From positions 1 to 7,208 of the forward strand of contig JAIRLP010000116.1 in assembly GCA_031259365.1 (NCBI GenBank): a stretch of DNA of 7,208 nucleotides, written 5' to 3'. This DNA is from Rickettsiales bacterium. Its GTDB lineage: Bacteria; Pseudomonadota; Alphaproteobacteria; Rs-D84. Position numbers and translations under genes: made by a program. Numbering within the stretch: position 1 is the stretch's first letter; each line of letters starts with the position of its first letter. This document shows, piece after piece, positions 1 through 5,722 of the stretch. Below the pieces are notes generated by a model, which ran no database searches, had not been told where the DNA came from, and saw nothing but the letters and a program-made list of their open reading frames with translations.

Positions 1-360
1 CGCTTTCAAAAGGCCAGATTAAATCCAGTGGACAAAGTTGTTCGTGACCATAATGGGACTGACTTTGCGGCGCCAACTGGGGCGGCTGTATTCAGCCCGG
101 CATCCGGTGTTGTCGAAAGCGTATTTACCAATGCGGCATGTGGTAATGGTGTTGTGGTGACTCATTCGGGTGAATGGGGAACGGGTTATTGTCATTTAAG
201 CAAAGCCACAGTGAAAAAAGGGGATCGTGTGGAAGCAGGGTGCAAAATTGGTGAGGTCGGCAGCACAGGTCGCAGTACGGGGCCTCATTTACATTACATC
301 GTTTATCACAACAAAGAAAATGTAAATCCCGAACAATTCTTGGGTCGCAGCAGTCTTTAG
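1..360 (+). CDS. M23-family zinc metallopeptidase (LytM/peptidase_M23), C-terminal part only
   Basis: The reading frame is open from the first base, so the gene starts outside the window; 119 residues are visible before the TAG stop. This is essentially a whole M23 domain. Counting from the first visible codon, the HNGTD motif supplies zinc ligands His17 and Asp21. YCHLS supplies the presumed catalytic His65, and PHLHY supplies catalytic His96 and zinc ligand His98. The GSTGRSTGPHLH stretch and the closing VNPEQFL are typical of MepM/YebA-like peptidoglycan endopeptidases, which cut peptide cross-links in the periplasm. All expected catalytic residues are present, so it should be active unless the missing N-terminal part is broken. 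That part probably holds a signal or membrane anchor and possibly a coiled coil or LysM domain. The GTG at 28 is in frame but lies inside the conserved domain, so it is not the start. The domain has three cysteines (Cys47, Cys64, Cys81), one just before the catalytic His. Family is clear; the exact gene is not. Confidence 0.9.
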   Translation, partial: RFQKARLNPVDKVVRDHNGTDFAAPTGAAVFSPASGVVESVFTNAACGNGVVVTHSGEWGTGYCHLSKATVKKGDRVEAGCKIGEVGSTGRSTGPHLHYIVYHNKENVNPEQFLGRSSL

Positions 361-367
361 TTAGATA

Positions 368-404
368 GTGCGAAGAAAAGATGGTTTGATTTGTGCGAAG
401 AAAA
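368..404 (+). repeat. 12-bp direct repeat in the convergent intergenic gap
   Basis: The 12-mer gtgcgaagaaaa occurs at 368-379 and again exactly at 393-404, a 25-nt period, between the stops of the M23 gene and the Smr gene. No good intrinsic terminator is visible in this 77-nt gap. The best pairing is gtgcg at 393-397 with cgcac at 434-438, which has a very long loop and no U-tract. Function is unknown; it may be a small local duplication. Confidence 0.5.
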
Positions 405-437
405 ATCGCGAAAACTAAGGAATCCGACAAAGCCGCA

Positions 438-815
438 CTAAATCTCAGTCACGTTCTTTTTAATTTTTATTTCAAAACTGCCATTATTCAGTGGTTTCCA
501 TGAATGAATATGGGGCGAGATGATACTGTTTGTAACCCATTGTTCAAATTTAAGCTTTAATATACCGCTTGCGCCTGTTATTACGGTAACGGTGCGTGTT
601 CCTGAAAAGATTAGATCAGTTATTATGTTCCAGGCTTGTTCTTCTGTGCGTTGATGCAAATCGATTGTGGCATGTTCTGGTGCGGGCGCAGGTTGCTGGG
701 GTATCAATCGCCCCAGTTTTAATTCACCACGTACCTGTTTAACGGTACGTTTGTTATCAGGCACATATTCGTCCCCGATCATTTCCATTAAATCTGCATC
801 ACTTAGTTGTTTCAT
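438..815 (-). CDS. Short Smr (MutS2 C-terminal-like) domain protein
   Basis: The product is 125 residues. A charged N-terminal tail (about 1-47) ends in a Pro/Ala-rich linker, followed by an Smr domain (about 48-122). The domain shows the IDLH motif at 51-54, a helix rich in Glu and Gln, the VTVITGASGILK glycine-rich segment near 76-87, and the final strand GSFEIKIKK. Smr domains bind or cleave nucleic acid: MutS2 Smr acts on branched DNA or on mRNA in stalled-ribosome rescue, and stand-alone versions have varied nuclease roles. The Gly that usually follows DLH is Gln55 here, so nuclease activity is uncertain. Stand-alone alphaproteobacterial Smr proteins are usually somewhat longer. No clear Shine-Dalgarno sequence precedes the ATG. 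The gene lies 25 nt downstream of the kinase gene on the same strand, so cotranscription is likely. Family is well supported; the biological role is not. Confidence 0.82.
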   Translation of the reverse strand: MKQLSDADLMEMIGDEYVPDNKRTVKQVRGELKLGRLIPQQPAPAPEHATIDLHQRTEEQAWNIITDLIFSGTRTVTVITGASGILKLKFEQWVTNSIISPHIHSWKPLNNGSFEIKIKKNVTEI

Positions 816-840
816 ATTTCAGTATGATAAATCGAAAAAC

Positions 841-1673
841 TTACTTATTCAAGAATTCTTGTGTAAATTTTATTCGTTCAATAACAGTAAGTATCTTTTC
901 GCTTCTGTCTTTACCCGCCAGGACGTCGTTGTTGTAACGATAAAGGGTGTTTAACGCGGTTGTAAAAATGAATTCTACCATGCGTTGAATATCAATTTTT
1001 GTGCCAGTTTGTTTTTCATATTCATGAACAACGGCTTGAATAAGATTTGGGACGGCGGGTCTGTAAAGCCAAATAAAATCAAGTTCTTTTAGACCAAATA
1101 CGGTATTGCCAAAGTCGAAGACGGCCTTTAAACCAAATTCATCATCAAGTAAAACGTTGCCATAAGAAAAATCACCGTGAATAAGAACAGGGTCATTAAC
1201 AGGCTTCCTAATGATATGGTTGTGTTGTTCGTGGAATTTATGAATTTCAGATATTGAAAAGTTCTGATTAAATGCTGCAGTCATTTCGTCTAATGTCCAA
1301 TTGGGCCATTGTCGATGTTTATGTCGTGTAACTGTGCGAAAAATGTGGCGCATGTTTTTGCAAACCGATTCAAAGGAACTGTGTTCAGATTGCCAACCTG
1401 TGAATATTTCCATTCTTTCCCGACAAGTTTTTTATGAAGTGAATATGGTATTACAGAATTTTCAACAATTGTGATGGATGGCAATTCCACATTTATCTTG
1501 TCGCGCAGAAAATCGATAATTTCGACTTCGGTCTTGTATTTGCCGATATCGTTTTTCTTTGAAAATCTTATCATGTTGCCATCGATTTCAAATGCGATAC
1601 TGTTGGCGCCTTCGCCAGCAAGAATTATGCTTTTGTTGGGAAATTCTTTTTCTAAAAGCTTTTTATATGGCAT
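841..1673 (-). pseudogene. APH-family phosphotransferase split by a frameshift
   Basis: Two overlapping reading frames together form one protein of the aminoglycoside/choline-kinase fold. The upstream frame (1673 down to a TAG at 1290-1292) gives the N-lobe: a glycine loop GEGANSIAF at residues 20-28, an RFSKK segment, a hinge-like PYSLHKKLVG stretch, and a helix ending FFAQLHDI. The downstream frame, ending at 841, carries the catalytic loop HGDFSYGN (Asp codon at 1171-1173) and the metal-binding DFG, followed by GLKELDF. The change of frame falls within about 1301-1320. Restoring one base near the ggcc at 1304-1307 would give a continuous protein of about 277 residues, normal for the family, with all kinase motifs intact (Asp168, Asn173, Asp187 in the repaired numbering). 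No slippery heptamer typical of programmed -1 frameshifting is visible. It is therefore a recent mutation or a sequencing/assembly error. The substrate cannot be deduced; the N-lobe resembles APH(2'')-like and general metabolite kinases, so resistance should not be assumed. Confidence 0.8.
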
Positions 1674-1691
1674 AAATTGTTTCTTGTTTGA

Positions 1692-1719
1692 TTTTTATTA
1701 AAAAATATCAGATCGTCAA
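1692..1719 (-). promoter_or_regulatory. Candidate promoter for the kinase-Smr unit
   Basis: Reading the minus strand, TTGACG (1714-1719) is followed after 16 nt by TAAAAA (1692-1697), about 18 nt upstream of the kinase ATG. The -35 is close to consensus but the -10 is weak, and the region is A/T-rich, so chance matches are likely. It lies just downstream of the rlpA terminator, where a new transcript would be expected to start. Confidence 0.3.
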
Positions 1720-1730
1720 AGAAAAAGATA

Positions 1731-1755
1731 TAAAAAAACCGCCCAATCGGGCGGT
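1731..1755 (-). terminator. Intrinsic terminator of rlpA
   Basis: On the minus strand, a perfect 7-bp GC-rich stem (ACCGCCC at 1755-1749 paired with GGGCGGT at 1744-1738) with a 4-nt loop is followed immediately by a run of T residues (1738-1732). It begins about 18 nt after the rlpA stop codon. This is a classic rho-independent terminator and separates rlpA from the kinase-Smr genes downstream. Confidence 0.88.
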
Positions 1756-1773
1756 CGTTTAATATCTTACAGA

Positions 1774-2634
1774 TTAAATGCTGTCTGCATTAATCCATTT
1801 TCCATTCTTTAACAGACCCGGGGCCATGCCTTCGTTGCTGCGCAGGGAATCAATCACGCTGCGTGCTTTGGCTGCATCCAAACCGATAATGCGAACTTTG
1901 TACATATCGCCTTCGTTAACGATTGTTGCATTGCCATAAGACTGCATTCTGTTGGCCAATGATGTTGCGCTGTCTTCTGCATAGAATGCCGCAACCTGTA
2001 CGCTGTATTCGCCACCAGAGACGCTTGGGGTGGTTTCAGCTGGTGTGTATGCAGCCGCTGGTTCTGTTACAGATGTTGATACGCCCATTGTTGCGTTCTT
2101 CACAGCTTGCGACTGTTCTGCCAATACCTGAACTTGGACCTTGGACTGGCCGCTGATACCTAATTTACGCGCAGCTGCCGGGGACAAGTCCATGATACGC
2201 GTGTTTACAAATGGACCGCGATTGTTTACGCGAACAACAACTGATGTGCCGTTATCCAAATTGGTTACACGCGCAACTGTTGGCAATGGCAATGTTTTAG
2301 ATGTTGCAACCATTTGGCTTACATCAAATGTTTCACCATTGCTGGTTTTTGAACCATTCAGTTCTGCCGGGATAATACCTGCAATACCTGTCTGGTTATA
2401 GTGCAGATCTTCTGCTGGGACGTATTGAACGCCTTCGACTTTGTATGCACTGCCGATGTAATATTTAGGGGCAGGTGATAACAAGTATGCGTCATTCAAA
2501 GACGTGTCCATAGACAAAGTTTCTTCACCGAAACCGTCTGTGCCGTAACCACCGGCGCCTGTGTTAGTCGAGCCACTGTCTGCACATGCAGCCAGCAAAG
2601 CCAATAAAACTGTCAATGATACAATTCTCTTCAT
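1774..2634 (-). CDS. rlpA: RlpA-like septal lipoprotein with DPBB and SPOR domains
   Basis: The 286-residue product begins with a lipoprotein signal (charged KR, hydrophobic core, lipobox LAAC, Cys17), so it should be an outer-membrane lipoprotein. A low-complexity Gly/Ser/Thr linker follows, then an RlpA-type double-psi beta-barrel at about 62-172 with YKVEGVQY, NGETFD, TLPLP, ARVTNLDNG, RGPF and IMDLSPAAA. A Pro/Thr-rich linker leads to a SPOR domain at about 208-275 (YSVQVAAF...YKVRIIG). SPOR domains bind glycan strands stripped of stem peptides at the division site. Pseudomonas RlpA is a lytic transglycosylase acting on such strands. Here the Glu equivalent is present (Glu101), but the expected His is Ser112 and the expected Asp in VNDRGPF is Asn138. 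The usual SWYG motif is also replaced by AGIIP. The protein may therefore bind rather than cut. A strong Shine-Dalgarno AAGGAG (2641-2646) fixes the ATG start. The gene is flanked by its own promoter and terminator. Confidence 0.93.
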   Translation of the reverse strand: MKRIVSLTVLLALLAACADSGSTNTGAGGYGTDGFGEETLSMDTSLNDAYLLSPAPKYYIGSAYKVEGVQYVPAEDLHYNQTGIAGIIPAELNGSKTSNGETFDVSQMVATSKTLPLPTVARVTNLDNGTSVVVRVNNRGPFVNTRIMDLSPAAARKLGISGQSKVQVQVLAEQSQAVKNATMGVSTSVTEPAAAYTPAETTPSVSGGEYSVQVAAFYAEDSATSLANRMQSYGNATIVNEGDMYKVRIIGLDAAKARSVIDSLRSNEGMAPGLLKNGKWINADSI

Positions 2635-2661
2635 GTGGAACTCCTTACATTCTTAACGCTT

Positions 2662-2690
2662 ATTTTATCATAAAAAAGGTATGGGTTCAA
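2662..2690 (-). promoter_or_regulatory. Candidate sigma70-type promoter of rlpA
   Basis: On the minus strand, TTGAAC (2685-2690) is separated by exactly 17 nt from TAAAAT (2662-2667). Transcription would start near 2655, giving a leader of about 20 nt containing the AAGGAG ribosome-binding site. A further TTGACA occurs upstream at 2707-2712 but has no good -10 at the right distance. Confidence 0.5.
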
Positions 2691-2801
2691 CTTTATTTTA
2701 GCGAAATGTCAATTCCTATCCAGTCCATGGGGGGACGAGATGCATTAATCATGGCTGATTGTAGAAAAAAGACTGATCTTGACCAAAAGACACTTTATAT
2801 G

Positions 2802-2831
2802 TTGCATGGGATCTGATGCTGGCAGTATATG
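2802..2831 (+). promoter_or_regulatory. Weak candidate promoter before the exported-protein gene
   Basis: TTGCAT (2802-2807) is followed after 18 nt by TATATG (2826-2831). If real, transcription would start near 2838, after the ATG codons at 2829 and 2835, which would force use of a later start such as the TTG at 2847, 2883 or 2886. The rest of the 194-nt gap between rlpA and this gene (2635-2828) shows only the rlpA promoter and no recognisable RNA or conserved small ORF. Confidence 0.2.
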
Positions 2832-3365
2832 GGAATGTCACAGAAATTGATCAATACAGAGTATATTTGTCACAATATCTATTTGTTGCACCAATGTTTG
2901 CGGGCTGTTTTTGCTTTTATGTTTATTTGCACAATATTTTGTCCAGCACACGCTTTGATTGTATCAAAAGGTTATTTAGATGCCAGACTTATCGCAGTAG
3001 GGGACGCCAACAAGCTTGTGATTGGTACCCAGGCATGTGTAACGGGTGAAACATTCTTTGGTTCTGACGTATATGTCCGTGGTTTTGATGCAAGTATTAC
3101 AAATACCGTTGGAACCAATAATATAACTTTGGCTAGTGGCGGTTTTAAAGAGATTGTAGGATGGGACGGATATGTGAACTTGTCAGATGGTTCTAAACAG
3201 TCTTTACCTGGCTCTCATAATACCAGTTCTACAAGTGGTGTTTCGTATAAATATTTTGAATCTGCATTGCATATTTATTCTGGCGGGGTTTTGAGATTTG
3301 TATGGTACAGTGATGCCGGACCCCAAGCATCATCCATTCGTATTTGGGTAAAACATACAAAATAA
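2829..3365 (+). CDS. Unrecognised exported protein, beta-rich, single domain
   Basis: I do not recognise this family. From the ATG at 2829 the product is 178 residues. A hydrophobic stretch (LRAVFAFMFICTIF) ends in CPAHA, a good signal-peptidase I site between residues 42 and 43, leaving a mature chain of about 136 residues. The 2829 start gives an unusually long n-region and has no Shine-Dalgarno sequence. The in-frame TTG at 2886 would give a compact 23-residue signal peptide (MHQCLR n-region), so the true start is uncertain. The mature part is rich in Gly, Ser, Thr, Val and aromatics, with little predicted helix, and contains one Cys. It ends in short alternating strands (FVWYSDAGP, IRIWVKHTK) faintly reminiscent of phage tail or pilin-like beta domains, but I claim no homology. 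It could be a periplasmic, surface or secreted factor. It is convergent with murJ (39-nt gap, no clear terminator). Coding is supported by the open frame and plausible export signal only. Confidence 0.6.
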   Translation: MGMSQKLINTEYICHNIYLLHQCLRAVFAFMFICTIFCPAHALIVSKGYLDARLIAVGDANKLVIGTQACVTGETFFGSDVYVRGFDASITNTVGTNNITLASGGFKEIVGWDGYVNLSDGSKQSLPGSHNTSSTSGVSYKYFESALHIYSGGVLRFVWYSDAGPQASSIRIWVKHTK

Positions 3366-3404
3366 CGTATTTGTTTACACCGAAATTGTCCAGCGTTGAC
3401 AGGT

Positions 3405-4865
3405 TTAGATTTTCTTGTTGATCAACATTGCCGCAGACAAATATAAAACTGTGTATGCCGCTATTGCAACGCCCAGCCACCAGATGCTGGTGATTGGCAT
3501 AAACCACAAGCCGGCGCCCGATGCAATCGCCAAGGTGGAAAATGCGGCAACGCTGCGAATGGTGCGCTTTTCAATCTTAAATAATCCGCGTTTTTTACAA
3601 ACGCGCGCCAACATGTAATTCTTCAGATATCCACTGGTGACAATCCCGATTGGAATTGCCAAGTATCCAACAAAATGGAACAATGACAAATAAAATACAC
3701 AAGCCACGATCAATGAAACAATACTGGTTTGCACGGGTGTTCTGACATCTTGCGCAGCATAAAGAGTTTTACTGTAAACATTACTGATCAGCATTGCAGG
3801 TAATGCAAAGACTTGGATCATTATCGCCGCTGCTACTGCATTGGTGGATTCCGGGGTCCAAGCACCATATTCAAACAGGTACTTTACAATTGGATGTGCC
3901 AGAACGAACAAACCAACAACACTTGGGATAATCAACATTAATGATTGGCGCATGGTGGAATTCTGTTGGATATGAACGCTGCGCATGTTTTTGTCTGCCA
4001 TTGCATTAGAAAACGAGGACAACAGCACCGTTCCAGCCGCCAAGCCAATAACAGCAAAGGGTAATTGTACGAGACGGTCTGAATAGTACAGCCAGGAAAC
4101 CGCGCCGCTTTGGAAGCTGGCGACCAAGGTACCCACGATAATGGTGATCTGATAGAAACCGCTGCCAAAGATGCTGACGCCCAGGCGTTTGAACATTGAC
4201 TTCATTCGGGGCGTCCATGTGGGAACAATTAAGCGTAATCCAAAGTTTTTTGCACGGATCCGGGACCATAAGACGCTCATTTGAATAATGCCAGACAAAA
4301 CGACTGTGCCCGACATGATATAAAGAATGGCATTACCAGCATATCGGCCAAACAGTAACAAGGCCCCAATTAACATCACATTCAACAGTACCGGCATAAA
4401 TGCGGACAGAGCAAAGCGTGAAAATGCATTCAATACAGCGGATAAGAACGCCGCCCCACATACGAATATGACATAAAAGAACATGATACGGGAAACCAAG
4501 ACAGTCATTTCCATCTTGCCTGGATCATCAGCAAAGCCCGGCGCCAGTATCCATACAATCAAGGGCATTAGTATCTGACAGACCAGGGTGATAATCAATA
4601 AGCCGACCATTAGCCAGGAAAAGACATTATTGGCAAAATTCTTGTCTTTCTTTTGATCTGTGAACATTGGAACGAATATAGAAGACAATGCCCCTTCGCC
4701 CAACAGGTCACGGAACAGGTTCGGTAACTTGAACGCTGCCAAGAATATGTCGGATAATCTTCCCGCACCCAAGTAACGTGCGATCAGCATGTCACGGATG
4801 AACCCAAAAATGCGGCTGATACCAGTCATGGCACCGACGCTGAAAATATGTTTGCCTAGCTTCAT
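3405..4865 (-). CDS. murJ: Lipid II flippase MurJ (MviN)
   Basis: The 486-residue polytopic inner-membrane protein belongs to the MOP/MATE-like superfamily and moves lipid II across the membrane for peptidoglycan synthesis. The family signature is intact at the N-terminus: SRIFGFIRD (Arg18, Arg24), SDIFLAAFKLPN (Asp39) and FRDLLGEGALS (Arg52, Glu57). These fall at the same numbers as the functionally important residues of E. coli MurJ. Arg264 in YYSDRLVQLP matches the E. coli Arg270 in TM helix 8. About 14 hydrophobic segments follow one another to the C-terminus. It is slightly shorter than the 511-residue E. coli protein, mostly in loops and the C-terminal end. The ATG at 4865 matches the family N-terminus. 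No Shine-Dalgarno sequence precedes it, and a perfect TATAAT lies 7 nt upstream, suggesting a leaderless mRNA. It is divergent from bamD and convergent with the exported-protein gene, so it is probably monocistronic. It is expected to be essential. Confidence 0.97.
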   Translation of the reverse strand: MKLGKHIFSVGAMTGISRIFGFIRDMLIARYLGAGRLSDIFLAAFKLPNLFRDLLGEGALSSIFVPMFTDQKKDKNFANNVFSWLMVGLLIITLVCQILMPLIVWILAPGFADDPGKMEMTVLVSRIMFFYVIFVCGAAFLSAVLNAFSRFALSAFMPVLLNVMLIGALLLFGRYAGNAILYIMSGTVVLSGIIQMSVLWSRIRAKNFGLRLIVPTWTPRMKSMFKRLGVSIFGSGFYQITIIVGTLVASFQSGAVSWLYYSDRLVQLPFAVIGLAAGTVLLSSFSNAMADKNMRSVHIQQNSTMRQSLMLIIPSVVGLFVLAHPIVKYLFEYGAWTPESTNAVAAAIMIQVFALPAMLISNVYSKTLYAAQDVRTPVQTSIVSLIVACVFYLSLFHFVGYLAIPIGIVTSGYLKNYMLARVCKKRGLFKIEKRTIRSVAAFSTLAIASGAGLWFMPITSIWWLGVAIAAYTVLYLSAAMLINKKI

Positions 4866-4880
4866 AGATTGGATTATACT
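4852..4880 (+). promoter_or_regulatory. Candidate bamD promoter
   Basis: TTGCCT (4852-4857) and TATACT (4875-4880) are separated by exactly 17 nt. The -35 lies inside the first codons of murJ on the other strand. Transcription would start near 4887, giving a short leader of about 18 nt with AAGGAA at 4891-4896, eight bases before the bamD ATG at 4905. The -10 overlaps the murJ -10 on the opposite strand. Confidence 0.55.
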
Positions 4881-4902
4881 CTGTTTTACAAAGGAAATGC
4901 AA
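4873..4902 (-). promoter_or_regulatory. Candidate murJ promoter giving a leaderless transcript
   Basis: On the minus strand a perfect TATAAT (4873-4878) is preceded, with an 18-nt spacer, by TTGCAT (4897-4902). Only 7 nt separate the -10 from the murJ ATG, so transcription should start at or within a base or two of the A of the start codon. No ribosome-binding sequence occurs upstream, which fits leaderless translation. The -35 is a poor consensus match, but the -10 is strong. Confidence 0.5.
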
Positions 4903-4904
4903 GA

Positions 4905-5696
4905 ATGAAGAAATTATCACTTATTTTGATTGTAACTGTTGCGCTGGGGGCTTGTGCTGGTAAGGAAAAGATCGCCCCAGAACAGACATTGCCGGAAATA
5001 TACCAAGATGCCTATGCTAAATTGGAAAAGCAAAAGTACGAAGAAGCCAGCATGGAATTCCTTAAGGCGGAAAGCCAGTTCCCATCCAGTCCTTGGGCAG
5101 CAGATGCTTTGATTATGGCGGCTTATTCCCAGTACAAGGATGAAGATTTCGCAGGGGCGATTCTGACGGCGGACCGTTTTATGCGTTTCCATCCGGGTCA
5201 CACCGAAGTGCCTTATGTTTTGTATCTGCGTGGTATGTGTTATTATCGTCAGGTCAGTGATGTGCGTCGTGAGCCAGGTATGTCTGCATATGCTTTGCAG
5301 CAATTTCAACAGTTAATTGAACGTTTCCCTAATTCTGAATATGCCGAAAATGCCAAGAACAAGGTTAATATCTTGAAAAATTACATAGCTGGAAAGATTA
5401 TGTATTCTGCACGCCGTGATATGGCACGTGAAAATTGGCCAAGTGCGATTAATCGTCTGCAATCTATTGTAACGGGTGCCCAGGAAACTGTTATGACCAG
5501 CGAGGCCATGTTTAGATTAGTAGAAGCATATACTGCGATTGGTTTAACAGAACAGGCCGATGGTTACCGTGCGATGTTAAGCTTGAATTTTCCCGAAGGC
5601 GACTGGACTAAGAAAGCTGATAATATCACTAAAAAAGACATCAAAGAAGATACCCAGGATACTAAACGAAAAAGCCTGCGCTGGGTAATATATTAA
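4905..5696 (+). CDS. bamD: Outer-membrane assembly lipoprotein BamD (YfiO/ComL)
   Basis: BamD is the essential lipoprotein partner of BamA in the complex that folds beta-barrel proteins into the outer membrane. The product is 263 residues, similar to the 245 of E. coli. It begins with a lipoprotein signal: MKK, a hydrophobic core, and lipobox LGAC with Cys17. About five TPR-like helical pairs span roughly 28-245. Typical BamD features include YEEASMEFLKAESQFPSS, the YYRQVSDVRREPG loop, a FPNSEYAENAKNKV repeat, WPSAINRLQSIV, and MFRLVEAYTAIGL. The C-terminus is a Lys/Asp/Thr-rich tail, probably unstructured. The ATG at 4905 is chosen over an in-frame TTG at 4869 because AAGGAA (4891-4896) lies eight bases before it and the lipoprotein signal starts there cleanly. 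In many alphaproteobacteria bamD sits near recN or cell-division genes; here it stands alone, divergent from murJ, and ends in a bidirectional terminator. Confidence 0.95.
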   Translation: MKKLSLILIVTVALGACAGKEKIAPEQTLPEIYQDAYAKLEKQKYEEASMEFLKAESQFPSSPWAADALIMAAYSQYKDEDFAGAILTADRFMRFHPGHTEVPYVLYLRGMCYYRQVSDVRREPGMSAYALQQFQQLIERFPNSEYAENAKNKVNILKNYIAGKIMYSARRDMARENWPSAINRLQSIVTGAQETVMTSEAMFRLVEAYTAIGLTEQADGYRAMLSLNFPEGDWTKKADNITKKDIKEDTQDTKRKSLRWVIY

Positions 5697-5722
5697 AAAA
5701 TCCCGCAGTTGCGGGATTTTTT
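5695..5722. terminator. Bidirectional terminator shared by bamD and the deaminase gene
   Basis: The stem tcccgc (5701-5706) and gcggga (5711-5716) with loop agtt is flanked by six A residues on the left and six T residues on the right, so it works as an intrinsic terminator in either direction. The left A-run includes two bases of the bamD TAA (5694-5696), and the right T-run includes two bases of the deaminase stop (5721-5723). The two stop codons are only 24 nt apart. Confidence 0.9.

Noticed and set aside
1290..1320. Programmed ribosomal frameshift in the kinase gene
   Set aside because: No X XXY YYZ heptamer or strong downstream structure is visible at the frame change; a one-base indel explains it more simply.
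841..1673. Calling the kinase an aminoglycoside-resistance gene
   Set aside because: The APH fold covers many metabolite kinases, the gene is interrupted, and there are no mobile-element or resistance-cassette signs around it.
2141..2401. Plus-strand ORFs antisense to rlpA and minus-strand ORFs within bamD and murJ
   Set aside because: They are out-of-frame shadows of well-supported genes, with no domains or initiation signals.
2751..2816. A 21-codon ORF (MADCRKKTDLDQ...) just before the exported-protein gene
   Set aside because: No ribosome-binding site or promoter, no recognisable family, and its TGA overlaps an ATG that opens only a spurious frame; length is within chance expectation.
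2635..2828. Possible riboswitch or small RNA in the rlpA upstream gap
   Set aside because: No stable hairpin-plus-U-tract or conserved riboswitch pattern could be seen; the rlpA promoter explains part of it.
2816..3049. ORF in the frame overlapping the exported-protein gene
   Set aside because: It lacks a coherent signal or domain beyond its hydrophobic start and is shorter than the frame carrying the signal peptide and full beta-rich chain.
3366..3404. Terminator between the exported-protein gene and murJ
   Set aside because: Only a 4-bp tgtc/gaca pairing exists, with no U-run on either strand.
4869..4904. Upstream TTG start for bamD, adding 12 residues
   Set aside because: It would place residues before the lipoprotein signal and lacks a ribosome-binding site, while the ATG at 4905 has AAGGAA at good spacing.
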